A stretch of DNA of 64,000 nt from Paraburkholderia edwinii (GCF_019428685.1 NZ_CP080095.1:930001-994000), one strand, 5' to 3'. Positions 17,759-26,885 are shown, counted from the stretch's first letter. The notes: generated by a model from the letters alone, not told the origin. Numbers and translations are program-made.

Positions 17759-18675
17759 ACGGGGAGGCAGGGGTGCAGGCAAAAACACAGGAACAGCGTG
17801 CGGCGCTCGCGATCGACGCGAAATGCGCGCTCGGTGAAGGCGCGACGTGGTGCTCGCGCAGCAACCGCTTCTATTGGGTCGACATCGAAGGCGCGCGCTT
17901 GTGGCGCTACGATCCGCGTGATGCGAGCAGCACGTCGTGGTCGATGCCGGAGCGGCTTGCCACCTTCGCGCTGTGCGCCGATCCGCACTATCTGCTGCTC
18001 GGGCTCGCGTCGCGTCTTGCGTTCTTCGATCTGGCGACCGGCGCGATCGAGACGATCGTCGAGGTCGAAGCGGGCTTGAATACACGTGTCAACGATGGCC
18101 GGTGCGATCGCCAGGGGCGCTTCGTGTTCGGCACCAAAGATGAAAGCGCACCGGCGCAACCGGTCGGCGGCTTCTACCGGCTCAATCGCGACCTTTCACT
18201 TGAAAGGCTGCCGTTGCCGGCGCCGGCGATTTCGAACAGCATCGCCTTCAGTCCCGACGGCGCGACGATGTATTTTTGCGACTCGCCGACCCGCGAAATT
18301 CGGGCGTGCGATTATGGCGCGGACGGACGCGTGTCGAATGAGCGCCTGTTCGTGCGGCTTACCGATGCGACGGGTGAACCCGACGGTTCGACTGTCGACG
18401 CCGAAGGCGGCTTGTGGAACGCGCATTGGGGCGGTGCTCGTGTCGTGCGCTACGATGCGAACGGCGTCGAAACGGAACGCGTGACGGTGCCGACCGCGCA
18501 GCCCAGTTGCGTGGCGCTCGGCGGTGCGCGGCTTGCGACGCTCTATGTGACGAGCGCGCGTGTCGGTCTCGATGCCGATGCACTGCGCGAGAATCCGCTT
18601 GCAGGCGGCGTGTTTATCGCGACGCCGGCGCGGCGCGGTTTGCCGGAGCCGGTGTTCGAGGGTATCCCACGCTAG
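17755..18675 (+). CDS. SMP-30/gluconolactonase-family sugar lactonase
   Basis: 306 residues, ATG at 17755 preceded by GGAGGG. A six-bladed propeller of the regucalcin type: LGEGATWC (metal-binding Glu), FYWVDIEGARLWRYDP, NTRVNDGRCDRQGRFVFGT (Asn/Asp ligands), AISNSIAFSPDGATMYFCDS (second metal-binding Asn and catalytic Asp region), EPDGSTVDAEGGLWNAHWGG and TLYVTSAR. It hydrolyses the aldonolactone made by the upstream dehydrogenase. Overlaps the SDR stop by four bases. Confidence 0.9.
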   Translation: MNGEAGVQAKTQEQRAALAIDAKCALGEGATWCSRSNRFYWVDIEGARLWRYDPRDASSTSWSMPERLATFALCADPHYLLLGLASRLAFFDLATGAIETIVEVEAGLNTRVNDGRCDRQGRFVFGTKDESAPAQPVGGFYRLNRDLSLERLPLPAPAISNSIAFSPDGATMYFCDSPTREIRACDYGADGRVSNERLFVRLTDATGEPDGSTVDAEGGLWNAHWGGARVVRYDANGVETERVTVPTAQPSCVALGGARLATLYVTSARVGLDADALRENPLAGGVFIATPARRGLPEPVFEGIPR

Positions 18676-18894
18676 AGTCGCGCTGCGGTGTGATCTACAG
18701 TTCTGCTGGTTCCGGGTTTTTCTCCGGTGCTGTTAGTGCTTGGGCTTTCGCTTATCCGTTTCCGCTTTCTCCGCTTGAAGCAGGGCAATTCGCAGCATGC
18801 AGCACAGACCAAAGAGGCTGCCGTTATTCGCGCAGCCCGCATAAGCCGCCGTCCCTGACGGCGACATTCGATGCCTCTCGAAGGGAGCTTTGAC

Positions 18895-19986
18895 ATGACT
18901 GTCGCGAATACTGCTGTCCCGTCTTCTTCGTCCTCTTCGTCGTCCTCGTCTTCTTCCGCTTCTCCCACTGAAACGCGTCGCGCGCGGCTGCAGGCGGCGA
19001 CGCATCCGGTACTGGCCGGGCCGAGCACGTCGGCGGTTGCGATCGGCGCGTCGAATGCCGGCGAAATCGACAACGTCACGCTCGCCAATGCGTACTTGCG
19101 TATCGATGTCGCGCCGCATCTCGGCGGCGGCCTCACGCGCTTCGACTGGCGCAGCGAAGGCAATCTGGTGCCGGTGTTCCGGCGCTGCCGTCACGTGAGC
19201 CCGCATACCGATGCGAACGAACTCGCGTGCTATTCGCTGCTGCCGTATTCGAACCGGATCGGCGGCGGGCGTTTCACGGTCGGTGGCCGGACAGTCGACG
19301 TGCCGTGCAATCGCACCGGCGAAGCGCTGCCGATTCATGGCGACGGCTGGCTCGCGTCGTGGCACGTGGCCGAGATGGGTCAGGAAAGCGTGCGGCTCAC
19401 GCTCGATCGCAGCGACGGCAAGCCGTATGCATATCGCGCCGCGCAAAGCTATACGCTCGATGGCCCGACGCTCGTGATCACGCTTGATATCGAGAACGTC
19501 GGGCGCGATACGCTGCCGTTCGGTCTCGGCGTGCATCCGTTTCTGGTCCGCGACGACGATACGCAGCTGTCGGCCGCGGCCGCGGGCCTCTGGCTTTCCG
19601 GCGACGACTGGCTGCCGGTGCGCCAGGTGCCGGTGCCGCCCGCATGGCAGTTCGGCGTGGCGTATCCGTTGCCGCGCACGATGGTCAATCACGCGTTCAC
19701 CGACTGGAGCGGGCACGCGACCGTGGTGTGGCCGAAGCGGAGATTGTCATTGACGGTGTCGTCGGGCACCGATTACTACGTGCTTTACACGCCGCCTGGC
19801 GAGGACTTCTTCTGCTTCGAGCCCGTCGATCACCCGATCAACGCGATGAACCTGCCGGGCGGTGCGGCCGAGCATGGGATGACGATGCTTGCGCGCGGCG
19901 AGCGGCTGTCGCGGACATTCCGGTTTACGGTCGAACACGTCGGGCTGCGTGCGGTGGCGGGTGGTAGGGGCGCACGGCGGCAGTGA
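18895..19986 (+). CDS. Aldose 1-epimerase (mutarotase) with N-terminal polyserine tract
   Basis: 363 residues from the ATG at 18895 (GAAGGGAGC upstream). Interconverts alpha and beta anomers so that the dehydrogenase receives the right form. GalM-like features: NAYLRIDVAPHLGGGLTRFDW, PYSNRIGGGRFTVGG, NRTGEALPIHGDGWLASW (catalytic His), LPFGLGVHPFLV (second His), and CFEPVDHPINAMNLPG (catalytic Glu). Residues 10-21 are twelve consecutive serines coded by mixed TCN codons (18922-18957), within a disordered N-terminal stretch of about 60 residues that has no counterpart in typical family members. Confidence 0.88.
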   Translation: MTVANTAVPSSSSSSSSSSSSASPTETRRARLQAATHPVLAGPSTSAVAIGASNAGEIDNVTLANAYLRIDVAPHLGGGLTRFDWRSEGNLVPVFRRCRHVSPHTDANELACYSLLPYSNRIGGGRFTVGGRTVDVPCNRTGEALPIHGDGWLASWHVAEMGQESVRLTLDRSDGKPYAYRAAQSYTLDGPTLVITLDIENVGRDTLPFGLGVHPFLVRDDDTQLSAAAAGLWLSGDDWLPVRQVPVPPAWQFGVAYPLPRTMVNHAFTDWSGHATVVWPKRRLSLTVSSGTDYYVLYTPPGEDFFCFEPVDHPINAMNLPGGAAEHGMTMLARGERLSRTFRFTVEHVGLRAVAGGRGARRQ

Positions 19987-20092
19987 GGTTTATGCGGGGC
20001 GGCGCGCGCTTGTCCCGCGTGCTTGTCGTGATGCGCGTGTGATGCGCGTGTGTCGTGTCTTGCGCGCGCCCTCGTGAAGCTCACCGCGAGCC

Positions 20093-20119
20093 CGCGCATT
20101 AGACGTGTCTAAATGCGCG
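20093..20119. promoter_or_regulatory. Inverted repeat upstream of pyrF
   Basis: CGCGCATT-AGAC and GTCTAAATGCGCG are near-perfect inverted copies around a 2-nt centre, with one unpaired T. A TAAAAT (20124-20129) that could be the pyrF -10 follows at once, so this may be an operator overlapping the promoter. No T-run, so a terminator is unlikely. Confidence 0.4.
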
Positions 20120-20191
20120 CGAGTAAAATACGCGCCTTTCCTGCATTCGATGCCCGCGCGCGGGTTTCACTTGTTCCACCCGGGCTCTACC

Positions 20192-21007
20192 ATGACCTCC
20201 TTCATTCAGACGCTCAATCTCGCCTGGCAAAACACGAACTCGCTGCTGTGTGTCGGGCTCGATCCGGAGCCGGCGAAGTTCCCCGGCGCGCTCGCGAACC
20301 GGTCCGATGCGATCTTCGATTTCTGCCGCAAGATCGTCGATGCGACGGCGCCGTATGCCTGCGCATTCAAGCCGCAGATCGCGTATTTCGCCGCGCATCG
20401 CGCGGAAGATCAGCTCGAGCAGCTGATCGCGCATATTCATCTGAAGCACCCTGAATTGCCGGTGATTCTCGACGCGAAGCGTGGCGATATCGGCAGCACG
20501 GCCGAGCAATATGCGCGCGAGGCGTTCGACCGCTACCGCGCGGATGCGGTGACCGTGAACCCGTATATGGGCTTCGATTCGCTCGAGCCGTATCTCGAGC
20601 ACAAGGGCAAGGGCGTGATCGTGCTGTGCCGGACCTCGAATCCGGGCGGCTCCGATCTGCAGTTTCTCGACGCCGGCGGACGGCCGCTTTATCAGACGGT
20701 CGCGCAGCTCGCGGCGGAGAAATGGAACGCGAACGGCCAATTGGGCCTCGTGGTCGGCGCGACGTTCCCGAAGGAAATCGAAGTGGTGCGCGGGCTCGTC
20801 GGCGACATGCCGCTGCTGATTCCGGGCATCGGCGCGCAAGGTGGCGACGTCGAAGCGACGGTGCGCGCGGGGCGCACCGCGGCGGGTACGGGCATGCTGA
20901 TCAACTCGTCGCGCGCGATTATTTACGCGGGCAAAGGCGACGATTATGCGGAAGCGGCGGCTGCGGCCGCGCAGAAGACGCGGGATTCGATCAACGCGTA
21001 TCGCTGA
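20192..21007 (+). CDS. pyrF: Orotidine 5'-phosphate decarboxylase (type 2)
   Basis: 271 residues from the ATG at 20192; the frame is open to 20105, but [13 protein letters not shown] is the usual start of this group. Final step of UMP synthesis. [27 protein letters not shown] (Lys), [16 protein letters not shown] (catalytic Asp-Lys-Asp), [13 protein letters not shown] and [12 protein letters not shown] identify the longer PyrF subfamily. Stand-alone gene. Confidence 0.95.
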   Translation: MTSFIQTLNLAWQNTNSLLCVGLDPEPAKFPGALANRSDAIFDFCRKIVDATAPYACAFKPQIAYFAAHRAEDQLEQLIAHIHLKHPELPVILDAKRGDIGSTAEQYAREAFDRYRADAVTVNPYMGFDSLEPYLEHKGKGVIVLCRTSNPGGSDLQFLDAGGRPLYQTVAQLAAEKWNANGQLGLVVGATFPKEIEVVRGLVGDMPLLIPGIGAQGGDVEATVRAGRTAAGTGMLINSSRAIIYAGKGDDYAEAAAAAAQKTRDSINAYR

Positions 21008-21120
21008 TCCGATACGCGAAGAGGGCTCGCTTTCCGATTGTGCGACCGTGCCAAGGCGCCTGAAACAGATCGCGCTTAACGCGGCGCGCGCCGCCTGAAT
21101 TTCCGCCGCGCGGCGGCGCC

Positions 21121-21642
21121 TTACGCCCCGCCTTCCACCGGCCCCAGCCGCGCAATCAAATCGCGATGCGCGGGAAACTGCGCCTGCAATTGTGCGACGT
21201 CGGCCACTTCGAATTCGCTGAATTCGAACCCCGGCGCGACCGTGCAGCCGACCACGGCGAAGCTCGCCGGATCTTCACACTCGGCGGCGAACCAGTCGCC
21301 TCCCAGCACGGTTGCCTGAAACACGGTATCCGGATGCGTGAGCGCGTTGCCGAGCCGATGCGTCGTGAGCTTTCCCTGTCGGTCGAGCACGCGCACGAGG
21401 AGCGGATCGCCCGCATAGAAGTGCCAGAGTTCATCGGACTTCAACCGGTGCCAGCGCGAATACGCACCGTCACATAGCATGTAATAGATCGCCGTCGACG
21501 CGGAGCGCGGTTCGTTTGCGTTTTCCTTGCGATGGATAGTCTGCGCCGCGCGATACGTCTCGCGGTAGTAGCCGCCTTCCGGGTGCGGCTGCAAGTCGAA
21601 GTGGCGGATCAGTTCGTCTTTCGAATGGGCGTTTGTGGGCAT
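21121..21642 (-). CDS. Cupin-fold DUF985 protein
   Basis: 173 residues. HPEGGYYRETYRA opens the fold; STAIYYMLCDGAYSRWHRLKSDELWHFYAGDPL holds the cupin metal/ligand residues, and VVGCTVAPGFEFSEFEVAD closes it. These match the DUF985 (YML079w-like) family, whose function is unknown to me. It follows pncC, pgpA and thiL on the same strand, 120 bp downstream of pncC, so it may be the last gene of that transcript. Confidence 0.8.
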   Translation of the reverse strand: MPTNAHSKDELIRHFDLQPHPEGGYYRETYRAAQTIHRKENANEPRSASTAIYYMLCDGAYSRWHRLKSDELWHFYAGDPLLVRVLDRQGKLTTHRLGNALTHPDTVFQATVLGGDWFAAECEDPASFAVVGCTVAPGFEFSEFEVADVAQLQAQFPAHRDLIARLGPVEGGA

Positions 21643-21762
21643 GGTCGGCGATGGTTCGGGTTTAGTCCGCGTTCAGCTCGCGTCTGGCAGGGCGTTGGCC
21701 GTGATGTGCCGGTAACGTGCGCAACGGACATTGAAGGATGAAGCTTCACCCAACAAAACGCC

Positions 21763-22263
21763 TCAGCGCTCCCTTTCATCCAGCAATTTAAGCATCCCGC
21801 GCAATGCGTGCTCGGCGGCCTGCACACGAATTCGCTCGCGATCGCCCTTGAACACGAGTGTTTCCACAACGGTATGCAGCCGGTTGCTCCAGCCGAACGA
21901 GACCATGCCGACCGGCTTCGTTTCCGTGCCGCCGCCCGGCCCCGCAACGCCGGTAATCGCCAGCGACACCTGTGCGCGGCTGTTGCGCAACGCGCCTTCC
22001 GCCATCGCGCGCGCGACGGGTTCGCTGACTGCGCCGTGCTTCTCGATCATGTCGGCGGGTACACCGATCATTTCGCTCTTCGCCTGATTCGAGTACGTGA
22101 CGAAGCCGCGCTCGAACCACCCGCTGCTGCCCGAAATATCGGTGATCGCGGTGGCGACCATGCCCCCCGTGCACGACTCGGCGGTTGCGAGCATCAGACG
22201 CTCATCGCGCAGGCGGTTGCCGACGCGGATCGCGAGTTGGTGAACGACGGTATCGGTAGGCAT
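21763..22263 (-). CDS. pncC: Nicotinamide-nucleotide amidase (CinA C-terminal domain protein)
   Basis: 166 residues, a stand-alone CinA C-terminal domain as in E. coli PncC (165). It deamidates NMN to nicotinic acid mononucleotide in pyridine-nucleotide salvage. TAESCTGGMVATAITDISGS (catalytic Ser), FVTYSNQAKSEMIGV, GAVSEPVARAMAEGAL and LAITGVAGPGGGTETKPVG are the family signatures. Downstream of thiL and pgpA, with a 99-bp gap that carries a short direct repeat. Confidence 0.93.
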   Translation of the reverse strand: MPTDTVVHQLAIRVGNRLRDERLMLATAESCTGGMVATAITDISGSSGWFERGFVTYSNQAKSEMIGVPADMIEKHGAVSEPVARAMAEGALRNSRAQVSLAITGVAGPGGGTETKPVGMVSFGWSNRLHTVVETLVFKGDRERIRVQAAEHALRGMLKLLDERER

Positions 22264-22284
22264 GCTGTATCCCGTTCAGGTTTG

Positions 22285-22332
22285 CGCTCGGTATTCCGCG
22301 CAGGCTTCCGCTCGGTATTCCGCTCGGTTTCC
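22285..22332. repeat. Short direct repeat between pncC and pgpA
   Basis: The 15-mer cgctcggtattccgc occurs at 22285-22299 and again at 22309-22323 (24-bp period), followed by a partial third copy. Non-coding on both strands as far as I can judge. Confidence 0.55.
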
Positions 22333-22362
22333 AATTCGATCGGTCTGATGAAGGCGCGCCGG

Positions 22363-23211
22363 TCAGACCGCCATTCGCCACAACGCAATCACGAGCAACG
22401 TGAAAAACGCGGCGACGAGATCATCAAACATGATGCCGAAACCGCCTTTCAGTCTGCGGTCGAAGTAACCGATCGGCGGCGGTTTCACCATATCGAAGAA
22501 ACGGAACAGCACGAATGCCCACAGTTGCCCGGTGAACGACACCGGCGTGACCAGCAGCAGCACGAGCCAGAACGCGACGATCTCGTCCCACACGATCGGC
22601 GAGGGATCTTCGATGCCGAGACGGTTCGCGGTAAAAGCGCAGACCGCTATTCCGCCGAAGAAACCCGCGATAACGAGAATGCCCCATTCGATCACCGTAA
22701 GCCGGTCGGCGAACAGCGCGAACGATGCCCACGCGAAGAGCGTGCCGATCGTGCCCGGTACGATCGGCGACAGACCGCTGCCGAAGCCGAGCGAAATCAG
22801 ATGGCACGGGTGCGACAACATAAAGCGGGCCGTCGCGCGGCGCGGGCCCGGCTTGCGCGGACCGCGATTGTCGACGCCGTTTGCATCGCGTCGCGTGTCC
22901 GCGCCGGTGGCTGTCGGGTTGTTGGTTGCCGGGCGGTTCGTGTCCGAAGCGCCCGATGCGGACGCGTTCGATGTCAATGCTTCGGGCGTCGTAGCGCGCG
23001 TAGCCGCCGGCTCATCGCTGGGTCGGCCGTCGGTTGCGGAACCACTGTGCGCGCGAGCGCCGGCTGCCGGAGCTCCGGTTGCTGGGTTGCCGTCCACCGG
23101 AGTGCCGGCCACCGGAGTGCCGGCCACCGCAGTGTCAGCCACAGGTTTGCTGGCTGCCGGTTCACCTGTCATGGGTCCACTCGCGGAACCGAACGAAGGT
23201 TCAGTCTGCAT
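22363..23211 (-). CDS. pgpA: Phosphatidylglycerophosphatase A with low-complexity N-terminal extension
   Basis: 282 residues. Dephosphorylates PGP to phosphatidylglycerol in the inner membrane. The catalytic domain covers about residues 125-282: HLISLGFGSGLSPIVPGTIG, the membrane segment around WASFALFADRL, DPSPIVWDEIVAFW, FRFFDMVKPPPIGYFDRRLKGGFGIMFDD (conserved acidic and basic residues) and a C-terminal helix. E. coli PgpA is about 170 residues; the excess is an Ala/Thr/Pro/Gly/Asn extension with pentapeptide-like repeats (VAGTP-VAGTP-VDGNP). The start overlaps the end of thiL by 11 bases, the usual thiL-pgpA coupling. Confidence 0.93.
   Translation of the reverse strand: MQTEPSFGSASGPMTGEPAASKPVADTAVAGTPVAGTPVDGNPATGAPAAGARAHSGSATDGRPSDEPAATRATTPEALTSNASASGASDTNRPATNNPTATGADTRRDANGVDNRGPRKPGPRRATARFMLSHPCHLISLGFGSGLSPIVPGTIGTLFAWASFALFADRLTVIEWGILVIAGFFGGIAVCAFTANRLGIEDPSPIVWDEIVAFWLVLLLVTPVSFTGQLWAFVLFRFFDMVKPPPIGYFDRRLKGGFGIMFDDLVAAFFTLLVIALWRMAV
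23095..23139. repeat. 15-bp tandem repeat inside pgpA
   Basis: ccaccggagtgccgg is repeated exactly at 23095-23109 and 23110-23124, with degenerate copies on both sides. It encodes the VAGTP-like pentapeptides of the PgpA N-terminal extension and keeps the frame. Confidence 0.7.
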
Positions 23212-24247
23212 GAAAATGATCGAAGCCTTGCAACGTCAATGTAAGCGGCGCGCCCGTTGCATCGTGCCACGCAATCGTAGGCGTGGCGGCGGCCGAGTCG
23301 GGAGCGATTATTGTACCGATGCGAGTCGCGCGTACGCCTGCGTTGTCACTGACTTTTTCAATTGAAGCGCGCGCGGCGACGGGCGCGGTGAAGCACAACT
23401 CGTAATCGTCGCCGCCCGCAACCGTGCAGCGGCGCTGCACGTCAGCCGGCAATCGGCTCAATTGCTCTGAGCGAGGCAACGCGTCCGCATCGACTGTCGC
23501 GTTCATCTGCGAGCGTTCAAGGATATGCATGAGATCGCCCGCCAGTCCGTCTGAAATATCAAGCGCCGCGTAAGCAAGGCCGCGCAATGCGAGGCCGAGT
23601 TCGATACGCGGCTCAGGACGCTCGAGTGCGTGACGAAAGTGCGCGGCGTCGCTTGCGTTCGCCTGCCATTCGTTGCGTGCGACGCCGAGCCCCGCGCGCG
23701 CATCGCCGAGCGTGCCCGATACCCAGATGTCGTCGCCGGCGCGAGCGGCATCTCGACGCAGTGCAACATGAGCCGGCACGGAGCCGAACACGGTGATGCA
23801 CAGATTGAGCGGGCCACTCGTCGTATCGCCGCCGATCAGTTCGCAGTTAAAGCGCTCGGCGATATCGAAGAGGCCCTCGCTGAACGCGGCCAGCCATGCT
23901 TCGTCGGCGCGCGGCAGCGAGAAAGCAAGCGTGAACGCCTGCGGTTTCGCGCCCATCGCGGCGAGATCCGACAGGTTCACCGCGAGCGCCTTGTGACCGA
24001 GCGCGCGCGGATCGATGTCCGCGAAAAAATGCCGTCCTTCGACAAGCATGTCAGTCGATATCGCCATCATTTCGCCGGCGGGCGGCGCGATCAGCGCGCA
24101 ATCATCACCAATGCCGAGCGCGATCGCGCCTTCACGCAGCGCGGTGTTCGTGCTCGACGCGGCGCCGCCTGTCGCGCTTGAGGGCGGACGTGTACGCGCC
24201 GCACGGCGCGCGAAGAAGCGGTCGATCAGCGAGAACTCGGAAAGCAT
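23201..24247 (-). CDS. thiL: Thiamine-monophosphate kinase
   Basis: 348 residues. Phosphorylates thiamine monophosphate to the diphosphate cofactor. EFSLIDRFFARR start, GIGDDCALIAPP, STDMLVEGRHFFADIDP, KALAVNLSDLAAMGA, GGDTTSGPLN, WVSGTLGDARAGL, ALDISDGLAGDLMHIL and GGDDYELCFTAP match ThiL. It is slightly longer than E. coli ThiL (325) because of a Pro/Ser/Ala/Thr insert at about residues 17-40 between FFARR and LGIGDDCA. First gene of a thiL-pgpA-pncC-cupin run; divergent from maeB. Confidence 0.95.
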   Translation of the reverse strand: MLSEFSLIDRFFARRAARTRPPSSATGGAASSTNTALREGAIALGIGDDCALIAPPAGEMMAISTDMLVEGRHFFADIDPRALGHKALAVNLSDLAAMGAKPQAFTLAFSLPRADEAWLAAFSEGLFDIAERFNCELIGGDTTSGPLNLCITVFGSVPAHVALRRDAARAGDDIWVSGTLGDARAGLGVARNEWQANASDAAHFRHALERPEPRIELGLALRGLAYAALDISDGLAGDLMHILERSQMNATVDADALPRSEQLSRLPADVQRRCTVAGGDDYELCFTAPVAARASIEKVSDNAGVRATRIGTIIAPDSAAATPTIAWHDATGAPLTLTLQGFDHFHAD

Positions 24248-24461
24248 GCGGTAAAGTCCGGAGTACGGTTAGCGACTGAAGCCGCGCATTGCATTCAGGA
24301 TCACAACACACTTCTGAATGTTGCGGCGCGATCAGCCCAAATGCGGGTTTTAGCACGGTTTGAGCGGTAGCTATTGTTCCCGGATTGAAAGGCTCGTATT
24401 GTGGGATTGGCGCTACAATGCCGTCGAACTTCTATTCTAATCCGCCAATTCAGGCTCGCTT

Positions 24462-26756
24462 ATGTCGACTCCCGCCAATAGCAAACTCCGTGAAGCCGCG
24501 CTCGACTATCATGAATTCCCGACCCCGGGAAAGATCGCAGTCACGCCCACGAAGCAGATGATCAACCAGCGCGATCTGGCGCTTGCCTATTCGCCGGGTG
24601 TCGCGTTCGCGTGCGAAGCGATCGTTGAGAATCCGCTTAATGCGGCGCGCTTCACCGCGCGCAGCAACCTGGTCGGCGTGGTCACGAACGGTACCGCGGT
24701 GCTCGGTCTCGGCAACATCGGACCGCTCGCATCGAAGCCGGTCATGGAAGGCAAGGCGGCACTCTTCAAAAAGTTTGCCGGCATCGACGTGTTCGACATC
24801 GAGCTCAACGAGTCGGACCCGCACAAGCTCGTCGATGTGATCGCCGCGCTCGAGCCGACTTTTGGCGGCATCAACCTCGAAGACATCAAGGCGCCCGACT
24901 GCTTTATCGTCGAGCGCGAAGCGCGCAAGCGCATGAAGATTCCGGTCTTCCACGATGACCAGCACGGCACGGCGATCGTGGTGGCGGCGGCGATCCTTAA
25001 CGGCCTGAAAGTGGTCGGCAAGAATATTCGCGAAGTGACGCTTGTTGCATCGGGCGCCGGCGCGGCCGCGCTCGCGTGTCTCGACCTGCTCGTCGACCTC
25101 GGGCTGCAGCTCGAAAACATCACCGTGACGGACCTCGCGGGCGTCGTCTACAAGGGCCGCACCGAGCTGATGGATCCGGACAAGGAACGCTTCGCACGCG
25201 AAACCAACGCGCGCACGCTTTCCGAAGTGATCGCCGGTGCAGACGTGTTCCTCGGCCTGTCGGCTGCGGGTGTGCTGAAGCCCGAAATGGTCAAGCAGAT
25301 GGGCGACAAGCCGCTCATCCTGGCGCTTGCGAACCCGACGCCGGAAATCCTGCCGGAAGTCGCGCGCGAACTGCGCCCCGATGCGGTGATTGCAACGGGC
25401 CGCACCGACTATCCGAACCAGGTCAACAACGTTCTGTGCTTCCCGTTTATTTTCCGCGGTGCACTCGATGTCGGTGCAACGACCATCACACGTGAGATGG
25501 AAATCGCCGCGGTCAACGCGATTGCCGAACTCGCGCGCCAGGAGCAGAGCGATATCGTCGCGACTGCGTACGGCATTCAGGACCTGTCGTTCGGGCCCGA
25601 GTACCTGATTCCGAAGCCGTTCGATCCGCGCCTGATCGTGAAGGTCGCGCCGGCTGTCGCGAAGGCGGCGATGGAATCGGGCGTCGCGACGCGTCCGATC
25701 GAGGACATGGACGCGTACGAACAGCATCTGCAGCAGTTCGTCTATCACAGCGGCACGACGATGAAGCCGATCTTCCAGCTTGCGCGCAGCGTCGACGCGG
25801 GGAAGAAGCGCATCGTGTTCGCCGAGGGCGAGGAAGAGCGCGTGCTGCGCGCGGTGCAGATCGTCGTCGACGAAAAGCTCGCGAAGCCGATTCTGATCGG
25901 CCGCCCGGCCGTGATCGAGCAGCGCATTGCGCGTTATGGTCTGCGTCTCGTGGCGGGCCAGGACTACACGATCGTCAATACGGACCACGACGAGCGCTAT
26001 CGCGACTTCTGGCAGACGTACGCGAAGATGATGGCGCGCAAGGGCATCAGCGAGCAGATGGCGAAGCTCGAAATGCGCCGCCGCACGACGCTGATCGGTT
26101 CGATGCTGGTGAAGAAGGGCGAGGCGGACGGCATGATCTGCGGCACGATCAGCACGACGCATCGTCATCTGCACTTTATCGATCAGGTGATCGGCAAGAA
26201 GGAAAACGCGAGCGTCTATGCAGCGATGAACGCGCTCGTGCTGCCGAACCGGCAGATCTTCCTCGTCGATACGCACGTGAACGTCGATCCGACGCCGGCG
26301 CAGCTGTGCGAGATCACGGTGATGGCGGCCGAGGAAGTGCGGCGCTTCGGCATCGAGCCGAAGGTGGCGCTCCTGTCGCATTCGAACTTCGGCACGAGCC
26401 ATGCGCCGTCCGCGCAGAAAATGCGCGAGGTGCTCGCGATGCTGAAGGAGCATGCGCCCGACCTGCAAGTGGATGGCGAGATGCACGGCGACGTCGCGCT
26501 CGACGCGAACCTGCGCCGCGAGATCCTGCCGGAATCGACGCTCGAAGGCGATGCGAACCTGCTCGTGCTGCCGAACATCGATGCGGCGAACATTTCGTAC
26601 AACCTGCTGAAGACGGCGGCGGGCAATAACATTGCGATCGGTCCGATTCTGCTCGGCGCCGCGCAGCCCGTGCATGTGCTGACCGCGTCGGCGACGGTGC
26701 GCCGGATCGTCAATATGACGGCGCTGCTCGTGGCGGATGTGAACGCCACGCGTTAA
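24462..26756 (+). CDS. maeB: NADP-dependent malic enzyme with C-terminal phosphotransacetylase-like domain
   Basis: 764 residues (E. coli MaeB 759). Oxidative decarboxylation of malate to pyruvate. Residues 1-430 are the malic enzyme: EFPTPGKIAVTPTKQMINQRD, LAYSPGVAFACE, GLGNIGPLASKPVMEGKA, VFHDDQHGTAIVV, nucleotide fold VASGAGAAALACLDLL, GLSAAGVLKPEMVKQM. Residues about 440-764 are a Pta-like domain (RIVFAEGEEERVLRA, GAADGM-like KKGEADGMICGTIS, ALLSHSNFGTSH, NIAIGPILLGAAQPVHVLT) thought to be regulatory through acetyl-CoA. A TACAAT at 24414-24419 is a possible -10; no clear -35. Confidence 0.96.
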   Translation: MSTPANSKLREAALDYHEFPTPGKIAVTPTKQMINQRDLALAYSPGVAFACEAIVENPLNAARFTARSNLVGVVTNGTAVLGLGNIGPLASKPVMEGKAALFKKFAGIDVFDIELNESDPHKLVDVIAALEPTFGGINLEDIKAPDCFIVEREARKRMKIPVFHDDQHGTAIVVAAAILNGLKVVGKNIREVTLVASGAGAAALACLDLLVDLGLQLENITVTDLAGVVYKGRTELMDPDKERFARETNARTLSEVIAGADVFLGLSAAGVLKPEMVKQMGDKPLILALANPTPEILPEVARELRPDAVIATGRTDYPNQVNNVLCFPFIFRGALDVGATTITREMEIAAVNAIAELARQEQSDIVATAYGIQDLSFGPEYLIPKPFDPRLIVKVAPAVAKAAMESGVATRPIEDMDAYEQHLQQFVYHSGTTMKPIFQLARSVDAGKKRIVFAEGEEERVLRAVQIVVDEKLAKPILIGRPAVIEQRIARYGLRLVAGQDYTIVNTDHDERYRDFWQTYAKMMARKGISEQMAKLEMRRRTTLIGSMLVKKGEADGMICGTISTTHRHLHFIDQVIGKKENASVYAAMNALVLPNRQIFLVDTHVNVDPTPAQLCEITVMAAEEVRRFGIEPKVALLSHSNFGTSHAPSAQKMREVLAMLKEHAPDLQVDGEMHGDVALDANLRREILPESTLEGDANLLVLPNIDAANISYNLLKTAAGNNIAIGPILLGAAQPVHVLTASATVRRIVNMTALLVADVNATR

Positions 26757-26780
26757 ATCAAGCGCGTTATGCCGCCAGGT

Positions 26781-26808
26781 GCTGACGGTCACCGTCACCG
26801 GCGTCAGC
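26781..26808. repeat. Hairpin just downstream of maeB
   Basis: GCTGACG and CGTCAGC form a 7-bp perfect stem around 14 nt that themselves contain a GTCACC direct repeat. There is no T-run, so it could support 3'-end stability or Rho-dependent termination rather than an intrinsic terminator. Apart from this hairpin and the small-RNA locus I see nothing else between 26757 and 27256. Confidence 0.4.
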
Positions 26809-26885
26809 TGAGCGTCATTCGACTGTGAGCATCGCCGGGTCGTCACCCGAGGCCGCACCGCCGGCCTCATCTCACCTCCACCCGC

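Noticed and set aside
20105..20191. Extended N-terminus for PyrF
   Set aside because: The upstream codons run through the inverted repeat and -10 candidate, and the family start is the ATG at 20192.
21090..21120. GC-rich palindromic stretch (cgccgcgcggcgg) between pyrF and the cupin gene
   Set aside because: Simple CG-rich sequence without a T-run or defined loop; could not be separated from base composition.
26781..26808. Hairpin after maeB as an intrinsic terminator
   Set aside because: No T-run follows; kept only as a stem-loop.
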